Assembly: GCA_001247695.2 (NCBI GenBank)
Contig: LGRX02035383.1
Location: 1 to 15,078, forward strand
From: Cymbomonas tetramitiformis
Taxonomy: Eukaryota; Chlorophyta; Pyramimonadophyceae; Pyramimonadales; Pyramimonadaceae
Reading direction: 5' to 3'
Length of the DNA: 15,078 bases
The notes below the pieces were generated by a model. The model ran no database searches. It saw only the letters and a program-made list of their open reading frames with translations, and was not told where the DNA came from. Of this stretch, positions 1 to 7,379 are shown in pieces; within the stretch, counting starts at the first letter, position 1, and each line of letters opens with the position of its first letter. The position numbers and the translations under genes are program-made.

Positions 1-68
1 CATATGCAAGATGCCGACCTTTGTTTAAGTACCCGGGGGATACGCGGCATCCAGCAGAACGGAATTCC

Positions 69-416
69 ATGAGTGCTTGGTCCTATGGGGACTACCTGCA
101 GTTTCTAACCTTTTGGGAAATCCAATGCGTCGCATGTTTTGCAGGTCGGCCAAAGGGTCGCCCCGTCGTGAGACAGCAGATATCTGGCGGGCAAATCGTT
201 ACCTCGGTGCGCATTGAAATGCGGGACGCCACAATTTTCAAAACCCCTCACTTTCAGAAGTATACAGCAAGAATGGGGTTTGTACACTCCAACTTACACG
301 CTCCAGCTTTTGTATATTCTTATCCATTTTACCGTCTCACTCCGTTTGGTCGGTTGATGATGTGCATCTGCAAGTTAAGGTGCCCGAAAAGCATACTTCA
401 GAGGTTGCTTTCATAG
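69..416 (+). CDS. Hypothetical protein, weakly supported, may be 5' partial
   Basis: The frame is open from the left window edge to a TAG stop ending at 416, so the true start could lie upstream. The first in-frame ATG is at 69, with a poor initiation context (T at -3), and gives 115 residues. I do not recognise a family. The protein has an early Cys pair (QCVAC) and a late Cys cluster (CICKLRC), about 80 residues apart. That arrangement loosely resembles the CxxC...CxC layout of the two proteins at 1991-2365 and 3031-3435, but no convincing alignment is visible between them. It lies about 240 bases upstream of the first MPSKR-type gene on the same strand. It could be a diverged or decayed relative of the cluster, or a chance ORF. 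Confidence 0.3.
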   Translation: MSAWSYGDYLQFLTFWEIQCVACFAGRPKGRPVVRQQISGGQIVTSVRIEMRDATIFKTPHFQKYTARMGFVHSNLHAPAFVYSYPFYRLTPFGRLMMCICKLRCPKSILQRLLS

Positions 417-501
417 AATGATTGGCAATGCAGACAGGATAATCATGGACTTCGCAGACATGCCTTCGTCGCAAAATAATAGTAGATATGTACTTGTAGG
501 T

Positions 502-583
502 CCTTCGATCCGAGCGGACTAGTACCGGGTATCTGATAGGCTAATAATTCGGCAGGTCCAAGACTTTCCAAGATCATAAGCTC
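502..583 (+). promoter_or_regulatory. Putative promoter of the first MPSKR-type gene
   Basis: The 12-mer CCTTCGATCCGA at 502-513 recurs exactly at 1055-1066. It lies 156 bases before the ATG here and 152 bases before the ATG of the paralogue there. An ATAAGCTC element at 576-583 occupies the place of a TATA-like box, about 80 bases before the ATG. Matching position and sequence before two paralogous ORFs suggests regulatory conservation, but transcription cannot be shown from sequence. Confidence 0.35.
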
Positions 584-657
584 TATTTCTTGCCTAAACT
601 ACTCATTTGCCCCTTTTTCCCGTCAGCGACGCACCTGCTTCTACTTCTACCATAGTC

Positions 658-897
658 ATGCCATCCAAGCGGCAGTCTGTTTTCACATACATCGACCAGT
701 TTGCCAAAAATCACGGGGAGTCTTACCCATGCAGCAGTACAGTTCTTCTTCCGCCGGGTATGACTATCCAAAAGTTGTGGGAGAACTACAATACACAATG
801 CGTCGACGGCGAAGGCATGGAATGCTCACTCAGCCTTTTTTGTCGTGTGTTCAGAGAGGAGCTTAGCTCTTGGGTCAAGTTCCGTCGGATGAATTGA
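658..897 (+). CDS. MPSKR-family small protein, copy 1 (unknown function)
   Basis: This 79-residue ORF starts at ATG 658. That start is chosen because the paralogue at 1207 begins with the same MPSKR, and the frame upstream of 658 has only non-ATG starts. The two copies share the pattern LPxGMTxxxLWxNYN, a Cys after it, then CxLxxFxxVFRxxL and a KFR near the end. Copy 1 is 79 residues and copy 2 is 84. The xxLWxxYN...F..VFR pattern resembles small helix-turn-helix or winged-helix DNA-binding segments found in transposon- and virus-type proteins; this is resemblance by eye only. No signal peptide or membrane segment is seen. Conservation between two tandem copies is the main reason to call it a gene. 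Confidence 0.5.
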   Translation: MPSKRQSVFTYIDQFAKNHGESYPCSSTVLLPPGMTIQKLWENYNTQCVDGEGMECSLSLFCRVFREELSSWVKFRRMN

Positions 898-1054
898 TGC
901 TATATAGCGACAGCATATAGCTTTGTCATTGAGCAAATTGACTTATCGTTGGAACACCGTTAAATATAATTGCATTCGAACATATTTTGAATGAAATTGT
1001 TATCGACGTTTCACATTTCCAATGTTGTGACATGCTATGTTTGTGACATGCGGG

Positions 1055-1137
1055 CCTTCGATCCGACCCACCTGAAAGAGGTCATTTGATTGGCCAACTG
1101 AAATCACGACGGCCACACTACTGAGATATTTAAGCAC
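1055..1137 (+). promoter_or_regulatory. Putative promoter of the second MPSKR-type gene
   Basis: The region contains the shared 12-mer CCTTCGATCCGA (1055-1066), an inverted CCAAT box (ATTGG, 1089-1093), and a TATA-like ATATTTAAGCAC (1126-1137) about 75 bases before the ATG at 1207. The same order, ATTGG then an A-rich box running into AAGC, recurs before the Cys-type genes at 1773-1837 and 2724-2788. Confidence 0.4.
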
Positions 1138-1206
1138 CTACCTTGTCCTCACAACTCACTTTTCAGCTTGGCACTTTTCTTTCTTCACCTGCCACCTCAT
1201 CCAACC

Positions 1207-1461
1207 ATGCCATCCAAGCGAGAATGTATTGTTGCCTATGTTCTTGGCATGTATGCAACATACCCTACTGCCCCCAGAATGAGAATGAGGAATTTTGACT
1301 ATCTTCCTCATGGTATGACTGTTCGAATGTTGTGGAGGAACTACAATGAATGTTATATGTGCAGGAATGCGGAAGGCAACAAATGCACGTTGGGGTATTT
1401 TCGATGTGTGTTTCGAAACGACCTTGCCTTTCGGTTCAAGTTCCGACAGGTTCAGCCGTAA
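1207..1461 (+). CDS. MPSKR-family small protein, copy 2 (unknown function)
   Basis: This is an 84-residue ORF starting MPSKRE, with a reasonable initiation context (A at -3). It aligns along its length with the product of 658-897: MPSKR at the start, LPxGMTxxxLWxNYN in the middle, then a Cys, CTLGYF, VFRNDL and KFRQ. Its N-terminal third is basic, with a run of alternating Met and Arg, where copy 1 is unrelated. Identity is concentrated in the second half, suggesting that the LWxNYN...VFR core is the constrained domain. It is intronless and on the same strand as its neighbours. The function is unknown; a small DNA-binding role is conceivable from the fold-like pattern only. Confidence 0.52.
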   Translation: MPSKRECIVAYVLGMYATYPTAPRMRMRNFDYLPHGMTVRMLWRNYNECYMCRNAEGNKCTLGYFRCVFRNDLAFRFKFRQVQP

Positions 1462-1729
1462 CGTTACCGTCAACGAAACCACGGCGGCTACGAGTCAGAA
1501 TGTTATCTTGATTCCACTTTGATTTCGAGTAAGACTTAGGATTGCAACCTCCCGAGGGTTAGATTTTCGACTACTTTTCGATAAGAATAGTATACTTAAA
1601 CATATGTTAACAATGTGGTAGAAGTGTATAATGTTCATTCGTCAATGGCTTGTGTTTCTTGCCGATATGCTGATGTGCCTGTGTATGGGGTTTTCTGCCT
1701 CGGTTGTGTTTTTGTCTTTGATTAAAAAA

Positions 1730-1953
1730 TCGGCGACTAAGTGATCCCGCATGTGCGAGATATACGAATTTGATTGGACCAAAAGTACACTACTCTTGCA
1801 CGACCCGCGGTCCACTCACGACCAGGTACAAAAGCTCTTGCCCGACCCTTGAAGATTCATTTCCCCCTGTTTCTTCTAACATACGCACCTTCAACCATAC
1901 CTTCAAACATCTGCTGCTTACCTTGAAAGCATCGCCATCTGCAGGTATTATAG
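1730..1953 (+). repeat. Duplicated 5' leader/promoter module, copy 1
   Basis: This 224-bp block matches 2681-2904 with about six mismatches by eye (about 97%). It starts TCGGCGACTAAGTG and ends GCAGGTATTATAG. It contains an inverted CCAAT box (ATTGG, 1773-1777) and a TATA-like TACAAAAGCTC (1827-1837). The end CTGCAGGTATTATAG could serve as a second TATA-like element about 40 bases before the ATG at 1991, or as a leader splice donor (CAG|GTATT). It lies immediately before the first Cys-type ORF. Confidence 0.75.
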
Positions 1954-1990
1954 TGTGGCGCTTGCGATTACATAACACGCTACCTCCAAT

Positions 1991-2365
1991 ATGAATGCAC
2001 CTCATTTCCCTGCAGACTTACCTGTTCAGCTTGAACGACTGCACATAGAATCCGAAAAATGTCGTGTGTGCCAATCCTGGAATTTGTTTCTAATTCGCGA
2101 GGAACTGTTCGTCGATCCTGCGCTGCATCCTAGATATGACATGACTAGACATGACCCCGCTTACGCGAAGTGGAGGTTTATCCGCAAAACGCGGGAAACA
2201 TGGTATTTTCAACTGTTGGATGAGCATGTATACTCCGACGAGCAAGGCGTCGCTGACATAAGAACCCCAGTGACAATGCCGGTTCCCACGGACTATATTC
2301 CCGAGTTGATCTCCGGTGCCTCTCCCGAGAATGATGATGATGGAAAGTGGTGCAACTGCCGTTAG
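1991..2365 (+). CDS. Cys-type small protein, copy 1 (unknown function)
   Basis: This is a 124-residue ORF from ATG 1991. It has a CRVC (CxxC) motif near residue 24, an aromatic, charged core (KWRFIRKTRETWYF), a TPVTMPVP stretch, an acidic ENDDDG tail and a final CNC. The paralogue at 3031-3435 aligns with it: CPQC for CRVC, WRYTWRIRKYMFF for the core, TPRTLVIPID for TPVTMPVPTD, ELI for ELI, and a closing CNC. The paired CxxC and CxC could bind a metal ion, but no named family is recognised. The gene is intronless and preceded by the duplicated 224-bp leader. Protein identity between the copies is only about a quarter by eye, far below that of their flanks. Confidence 0.52.
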   Translation: MNAPHFPADLPVQLERLHIESEKCRVCQSWNLFLIREELFVDPALHPRYDMTRHDPAYAKWRFIRKTRETWYFQLLDEHVYSDEQGVADIRTPVTMPVPTDYIPELISGASPENDDDGKWCNCR

Positions 2366-2479
2366 GAAACATATACGCTTGTGTACAGTCTTTATTTTAT
2401 ATTTGCAAGTTCACATTAGATACTTACACTAATGTATTATTCTGCTAGCTACACCAACACTTACCCTTATTTATGTGCT

Positions 2480-2675
2480 CCTAGACATCCTAGACAATTA
2501 TTTGGTGTATATAGATTAGATTTGTATGATGATATAGATTTGTGTATCATATGCTAGTACCCATCTCAGTTGCAACTTGTTTTCTGGGAATTTAAGCATC
2601 CGAATATGCACATCCATAAACGTGTACCGTGCATGCTGACCTAAATTGCACATGGATGTGCCCATATTTGCATAC
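2480..2675 (+). repeat. Duplicated 3' flank module, copy 1
   Basis: This AT-rich block pairs with 3609-3806 at roughly 90% identity by eye. It includes the shared stretches TGTATCATATGCTAGTACCC and AAACGTGTACCGTGCATG and ends CATATTTGCATAC. It begins about 115 bases after the stop codon of the first Cys-type gene and ends five bases before the second leader copy. The leader, gene and 3' flank are therefore duplicated as one abutting unit. Confidence 0.7.
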
Positions 2676-2680
2676 GGGAA

Positions 2681-2904
2681 TCGGCGACTAAGTGATCCCG
2701 CATGTGCGAGATATACGAAGCTGATTGGACCAAAAGTACACTACTCTTGCACGACCCGCGGTCCACTCACGACCAGGTACAAAAGCTCTTGCCCGACCCT
2801 TGAAGATTCATTTCCCCTTGTTTCTTTTAACATACGCACCTTCAACCATACCTTCAAACATCTGCTACTTACCTTGAAAGCATTGCCATCTGCAGGTATT
2901 ATAG
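2681..2904 (+). repeat. Duplicated 5' leader/promoter module, copy 2
   Basis: This is the second copy of the block at 1730-1953, with ATTGG at 2724-2728 and TACAAAAGCTC at 2778-2788. A diverged third echo of its end (AAGCATTG...ATCT-CAGGTAT) occurs at 2980-3005, just before the next ORF. The leader end has therefore itself been partly repeated, and the TATAAAA at 3001-3007 falls in that echo. Confidence 0.75.
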
Positions 2905-3030
2905 CTCCACATTTATCCTCACAATTTATATTTTCGACTTTTGCTATGGGCGACGCTCGCTTCAACTGCTAATCACTTTGCAAGCATTGTTATCTACAGG
3001 TATAAAATCCTGCAATATCGTGGCCACGTT

Positions 3031-3435
3031 ATGCCTTCAATTCTACGATTCGGAGTTTATGGGACACGCGATCGCGATGAAGCCACTGCAGACGCTATCA
3101 ATACACATGGAATGGTCCACATGCGATGTCCTCAATGCAATGTAGACAGCTGGATGATATGTAAGTTCTTAAACATCCCCTACGAGGACATACATGTCCG
3201 ACAGGACTTAGGGATCGTTTGGTGGCGCTACACCTGGAGAATTCGGAAATACATGTTTTTTGACCTTCAAGAACCGGAACTTTATCCCGACCAGAGCCCA
3301 ATAGGGAACGAATGGGTTACCCCAAGGACACTGGTCATTCCAATCGACGTCACTTGGGAGCTTATTATTCCGCGGCATCAACGAGAAGAGGAAATCGACC
3401 TATATTGCGTGCGATGCAATTGCCTTGACCAATAA
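3031..3435 (+). CDS. Cys-type small protein, copy 2 (unknown function)
   Basis: This is a 134-residue ORF. The frame is open upstream of 3031, but 3031 is its first ATG, and the upstream part overlaps leader-like repeat sequence. A MRCPQC motif lies near residue 32, followed by DSWMICKFL, then WWRYTWRIRKYMFF, a PxTLVIPIDVTWELI stretch, and a C-terminal CVRCNC. It is a diverged paralogue of the product of 1991-2365, with an extra N-terminal segment of about ten residues. The four spaced Cys residues suggest a zinc-binding fold, as inference. TATAAAA at 3001-3007 is too close to the ATG to be a typical TATA box unless the 5' UTR is extremely short. No family is recognised. Confidence 0.52.
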   Translation: MPSILRFGVYGTRDRDEATADAINTHGMVHMRCPQCNVDSWMICKFLNIPYEDIHVRQDLGIVWWRYTWRIRKYMFFDLQEPELYPDQSPIGNEWVTPRTLVIPIDVTWELIIPRHQREEEIDLYCVRCNCLDQ

Positions 3436-3608
3436 AGCTCTGCCATTTATGTTTTCCGATAGAGCGTCAACATTGCCGTCAACGTTACCTCGCTATCGAG
3501 GGAAATAAAACCTACAAGTACCGCAAATAATTGTGGATTGAAGATATAGATTCCAATGTATCAGCAATATAGTAGCCTTAGCACGGTGAAATGATCGAAA
3601 TCTCTTGC

Positions 3609-3806
3609 CTAGAAGACATCATAGACAAATATTTGGTGTATTTTGAATAAATTTGTATGATGGTATAGATTTGTGTATCATATGCTAGTACCCATCTCAG
3701 TTGCAACTTATTTTACGGGAATTGAAGCACCTATATACGCACATTCATAAACGTGTACCGTGCATGTTGGCCTAAATTGCACATGGATGTACCCATATTT
3801 GCATAC
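3609..3806 (+). repeat. Duplicated 3' flank module, copy 2
   Basis: This is the second copy of 2480-2675. It starts about 175 bases after the stop of the second Cys-type gene and ends GCATAC at 3806. Unlike copy 1 it is not followed by a further leader copy, so it marks the right edge of the tandem duplication. Confidence 0.7.
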
Positions 3807-3937
3807 TTGTACATGATATGCACGCATATGAACAAAAATGCAACAAAAAAATCTACCGGGACTCGCCGAGTACGAAAGTATCATGCACAAATAAATAATT
3901 CCAGTAATATTTTGTAATAAAAATTGCGGGACGACTT

Positions 3938-3985
3938 ACGTGTCGCTTACGTGTCGCTTACGTGGCACTTTTCAGATGACGTGGC
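3938..3985 (+). promoter_or_regulatory. Cluster of four ACGTG (G-box/ABRE-like) elements
   Basis: ACGTGTC occurs at 3938-3944 and 3949-3955, and ACGTGGC at 3960-3966 and 3979-3985, all in the same orientation. The first three form an exact 11-bp-period array, TTACGTGTCGC repeated, so they fall about one helical turn apart. In plants ACGTGTC and ACGTGGC are cores bound by bZIP factors, as in ABA-responsive elements. The next recognisable coding sequence is the exon at 4082, but that begins at a splice acceptor, so the target gene is unclear. Confidence 0.45.
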
Positions 3986-3991
3986 CATGAC

Positions 3992-4038
3992 TTTTAGACG
4001 ACGAAAATTGTGTCAAAATGAAGGTTTTTAGACGACGA
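3992..4038 (+). repeat. Direct repeat of a 13-mer
   Basis: TTTTAGACGACGA is present at 3992-4004 and again at 4026-4038. It lies between the ACGTG cluster and the splice acceptor at 4080-4081. No function is evident. Confidence 0.6.
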
Positions 4039-4081
4039 TCGAGATTCATTTATTCCCAATAGTCTGTTCTCCCCTTGACAG

Positions 4082-4456
4082 TCGAGAGCGTGCTTGGCGG
4101 TGGGCTTTTACACCGGCATGTCGTTGCCTTCACGGAAGAAGGCTCCACAGCATACATTTTAAAAGGTCACATCCCTGATGAGGACCTGGAAGAGCTCGGT
4201 CTGTCACAAGTGGGCATTAGCGTTTTCCGCATGCGTATCTGGACTTTAGCCGCGCTTGGCGACGACTTGTTTCAAGAGAAGATTGATGGCGCTAGTTCAA
4301 TAGATCTATTAGAGCAGCGCGCACCCAACAAAAATATGCTCATGAACCTGACGAACGATTCGTTAAAGAAAATATTTAAGCGCATGGCGACGCGTCGGGT
4401 CTTCCTTAACGCTGTTGAGTGTGAGCTCAAGAAACAGTCTGCAGCCGTACCTACCG
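4082..4456 (+). CDS. Internal exon with SAM-like segment, gene unknown
   Basis: The frame is open from 4075 to 4581. Its edges carry a polypyrimidine-CAG acceptor (TTCTCCCCTTGACAG, ending 4081) and a strong donor (CCG|GTAAGAG, GT at 4457). The exon is 375 nt, a multiple of three, and splits a codon after base 1 at both ends (phase 1-1). The product includes AFTEEGSTAYILKGHI and then DEDLEELGLSQVGISVFRMRI. This resembles the second half of a SAM domain, where an EDLxxLG...VG motif precedes the last helix. A basic, helical segment follows (NDSLKKIFKRMATRR). No in-frame ATG starts it and no partner exon is identified nearby on this strand. It may belong to a gene whose other exons lie elsewhere, or be an isolated duplicated exon. 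Confidence 0.5.
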
Positions 4457-4619
4457 GTAAGAGCTTCTTGTTAATAAAGTGTGCTCTAATTCGATGTGTT
4501 GTGTTGTGTTATATTACGAATTATTACAAGAAGGTGGGGAAGTCGATCCACAAAAAAATATCGAACGGAGTCGCCGGATGAACCCTTCCTCGCGATGTCT
4601 CTAGGGGCTTCCAGCCGAT

Positions 4620-4735
4620 GTGTCCGAAGGGCCCACTTATGTGTCCGGAGGGAGGGTGGGGTGCTCCGTCGAGTTTGTCCGGAGGGGAAGGGGGGTCAAC
4701 AAAGATGATGTCCGTCGGGGGAGGGGGTCAAGGGG
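4620..4735 (+). repeat. Degenerate G-rich GTCCG repeats
   Basis: TGTCCG followed by a purine-rich G tract occurs at about 4620, 4642, 4676 and 4709, with a period of 22 to 34 bases. A run of eight C follows at 4747-4754. The tract GGAGGGAGGGTGGGG at 4647-4661 could form a G-quadruplex. The surrounding 4457-4800 contains no supported gene; if the exon at 4082 is spliced, this is intron. Confidence 0.5.
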
Positions 4736-4885
4736 CATGTCCTAATCCCCCCCCTTGCGACAATAAATGGAACAGCCCTAACTCATAAGACTGTCTTATA
4801 CGCGTCTAATGATGCCCCGAACGAAGAGAGGTCAGATGACCATCGGTGGAAGTGCGGAGGGTCTTCCGCAATTTTCTGAGTTCCA

Positions 4886-5230
4886 GAAGACATGTCTTCC
4901 TCAAAGGTATCTGGAAGATGTACAGAAGGTATCTGGGGTATCTTCCGTAAGTACATTTAAGAAGACGTTGGTAAGCTGTCGGCGGGTTGACTTCTGCGTG
5001 TCTTCCGCGTAACTTCTGCACAACTTCTGCGTGTCTTCCGTACCTCTTCTGGCTTCAAGAAGACATGCCTTCCTCGAAGATGTCCGGAAGATGTACAGAA
5101 GGTATCTGAAGTATCTTCCGCAAACACAATCATCTAAGAAGACGTCGGTAAGATGTCGGAGAGATGTCTTCCGGGTGTCTTCTGCGCGCCTTCTGAACGT
5201 CTTCTGAGTGTTTGTCTTCAGGATGTCCTC
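4886..5230 (+). repeat. Two tandem copies of a 173-bp GAAGAC/CTTCC-rich repeat
   Basis: GAAGACATG begins copies at 4886 and 5059, a period of 173. Both copies share GGAAGATGTACAGAAGGTAT, GTATCTTCCG and AAGAAGACGT, then runs of CTTCTGCG/TCTTCC. GAAGACATGTCTTC at 4886-4899 is a perfect 14-base palindrome. The same vocabulary recurs at 5603-5665, inside the long satellite units, and at 10480-10550. Open frames across it on either strand spell short repeated peptides and look like by-products of the repeat rather than genes. Confidence 0.65.
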
Positions 5231-5270
5231 CGCACTACCTTGGCCAAGTGTCCTTTGTATAGGAGATAGA

Positions 5271-5540
5271 ATGGCAAGTAAACGTGCCGCGCATTTCCAA
5301 AAGGGGGAAGCGCCCCCAAAGACCAAAATGTCGTCCTTCAAACGAGCGATGCTCACTAAACCCCCCCCCCGAATCCGCGGCGGAGGTCTTCCGTCAATCC
5401 AAGCCGGAGGTCTTGAAGGGGAAGATGGCAGCGGTGAACGATTGGTTATCCACGATGTCGCCATCCCGCAAGCTGGATAATGAGATGTCGGCATGGCTCG
5501 GGGAAGACGTCTACCTTCATGAGCATTCCCCTGCAACAAG
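5271..5540 (+). pseudogene. Broken gene, N-terminal part (frame break at a C10 tract)
   Basis: An ATG in good context (A at -3, G at +4) at 5271 opens a frame reading MASKRAAHFQKGEAPPKTK and on to a Pro run. At a run of ten C (5361-5370) coding character switches to the +1 frame, which reads PPPESAAEVFRQSKPEVL and continues to MSAWLGEDVYLHEH. A nine-C tract would keep one frame, so the copy carries a single-base insertion or an assembly error. Possible donors are GAC|GTCTAC (GT at 5509) and AAG|GTGCTT (GT at 5541); I use the second as a provisional end. No family is recognised. The segment at 5793 may be the next exon. Confidence 0.4.
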
Positions 5541-5602
5541 GTGCTTGCATGTCTCCATAACCCACATGCATCTATCATGCATATTTATGCAGTTTTGAAT
5601 GC

Positions 5603-5665
5603 ATACAACCGAAGATGTGTGGAACATCTTCTGCGCGACTTACGGACGTCTTCCCGGTATCTTCT
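5603..5665 (+). repeat. Dispersed CTTCC/GAAGA repeat fragment
   Basis: This short stretch with GAAGATGTG, AACATCTTCTGCG, GACGTCTTCC and GTATCTTC matches the vocabulary of the 173-bp repeat at 4886-5230 and of the long satellite units. It lies in the gap between the two parts of the broken gene. Confidence 0.4.
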
Positions 5666-5792
5666 ATGAATTCACCATCACAATGTTTGCGCAGGGCTGA
5701 AGATCATGAGGATGCGGTTCGTATTTGCGTGCCGCGTCAAAGCAACCTGCCACCTTTCGGCTTAGCCGAGCCCACTAATGTGGTTTTCTCAG

Positions 5793-6148
5793 TTCAAGAG
5801 TGTTTTTGGCTATGTGCAAGAAATTTCAGACCTGCATGAACCGGGCACACGTGGGAGGACATTTTCTCCGATCCATTGGACATGGCCGATGATCCGGGCA
5901 TGGTGCACTTTCGACAACGTGAGTGGCTGCTTGAGCCTCCCATTGGCGTCAACCTCCAAGAAATCGTGTTGAAAATACGGGATGCAATCGCATCGGGCGA
6001 ATCATATCATCGTCCTCCGGAGCTTCCGAGTGATGGCGATAGGCGAAAGAAGCCGCGAAGGCTTTCACCTTCACCTCCGGCCCCGATGGATGAAGTTGTG
6101 GACATGGCCTATACCGAAGTCCATGAGCCTGAGGACCCTCCCCCGGGG
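5793..6148 (+). pseudogene. Broken gene, downstream exon running into the satellite
   Basis: A good acceptor (TGGTTTTCTCAG, ending 5792) precedes a frame reading FKSVFGYVQEISDLHEPG. Near 5844-5848 coding character moves to another frame reading HTWEDIFSDPLDMADDPG, which stays open through VHFRQREWLLEPPIGVNLQE, a KIRDAIASGE stretch, a basic RRKKPRR, a Pro-rich segment and an acidic EVHEPEDPPPG. The frame then passes into the first satellite unit at 6149. An alternative is a separate start at ATG 5882 (GGACATGG), which needs no frame break. Regular amino-acid composition over about 90 codons suggests former coding sequence. No family is recognised. The satellite appears to have replaced or interrupted what followed. 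Confidence 0.4.
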
Positions 6149-7379
6149 ATGCCAGCACGAAGGTGCGAACCCGTTGGCACGGCATGCCCTTATCTCCATG
6201 AAATATGTATGCCTGCACGCTACCTCGGAAGCCATTCGCAAGACGTTCGGAGCGTCTTCCGCGCATCTTCCGAGTACATTCCGGTCAAGCTTATTCCGTG
6301 GATGCGTGTGACATGCTTGCGCAGGCGGATGAAAGGCCCCGCAGCACACCGCAATATGCCTCCCGCGCCCATCGATTTGGTGGGTGAGACGCAAGGGGAC
6401 GACGCGGGGCCGCCGTTGGTATCACGTCCAACCGTGGCCCCCTCCCCCCGGAGATGCCAACACGAAGGTGCGAACCCGTTGGCACGGCATGCCCTTATCT
6501 CCATGAAATATGTATGCATGCACGCTACCTCGGAAGCCATTCGCAAGACGTTCGGAACGTCTTCCGCGCATCTTCCGAGTACATTCCGGTCAATCTTATT
6601 CCGTGGATGCGTGTGCCATGCTTGCGCAGGCTGATGAAAGGCCCCGTAGTAGACCGCAATATGCCTCCCGCGCCCATCGATTTGGTGGGTGAGACGCAAG
6701 GGGACGACGCGGGGCCGCCGTTGGTATCACGTCCAACCGTGACCCCCTCCCCCCGGAGATGCCAACACGAAGGTGCGAACCGGTTGGCACGGCATGCCCA
6801 TATTATCTTCCGCGCATCTTGCGGGCTCACTCCGGTCAAGCGTATTCCCGGCGGATGCGTGTGACATGCTTGCCCAGGCGGATGAAAGGCCCCGTAGCAC
6901 ACCGCAATATGCCTCCCACTCCCGTCGAGTTGGCGGGTGAGACGCAAGAAGATGACGGGGCCGCCGTTGGCATCACGTCCAACCGTGACCCCCTCCCCCC
7001 GGAGAGGCCAACACGAAGGTGCGAACCGGTTGGCACGGCATGCCCGTATCTCCATGAAAGATGTATGCCTGCACGCTCCATCGGAAGTCGTTCCGAAGAC
7101 GTCCCGAACGTCTTCTGCGCATCTTCCGGGTTCATTCCGGTTAAGCCTATTCCCGGCGGATGCGTGTGACATGCTTGCGCAGGCTGATGAAAGGCCCCGT
7201 AGCACACCGCAATATGCCTCCCGCGCGCATCGATTTGGTGGGTGAGGCGCAAGGGGACGACGCGGGGCCGCCGTTGGTATCACGTCCAACCGTGGCCCCC
7301 TCCCCCCGGAGATGCCAACACGAAGGTGCGAACCCGTTGGCACGGCATGCCCTTATCTCCATGATGGCTACTATCCCGA

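Noticed and set aside
1046..1070. tRNA T-arm-like sequence around CCTTCGATCCGA
   Set aside because: Stem pairing fails and no D-arm, anticodon arm or acceptor stem can be drawn; the 12-mer is better explained as a shared upstream element.
1770..1994. ORF across the first leader module, and its counterparts on both strands at 2646-2972
   Set aside because: The two leader copies are nearly identical DNA but are better explained as promoter/leader; the frames end at the start of the Cys-type genes and show no domain.
4901..5578. 225-codon minus-strand open frame
   Set aside because: It runs antisense across the GAAGAC/CTTCC repeats and the broken gene. The peptide is a string of near-copies of AEDTQK-like words, as expected from repeat DNA.
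6525..7343. 272-codon minus-strand open frame, and many similar frames in the satellite
   Set aside because: They shift frame with each non-triplet unit, overlap on both strands, and have no domain-like content. They are by-products of low stop density.
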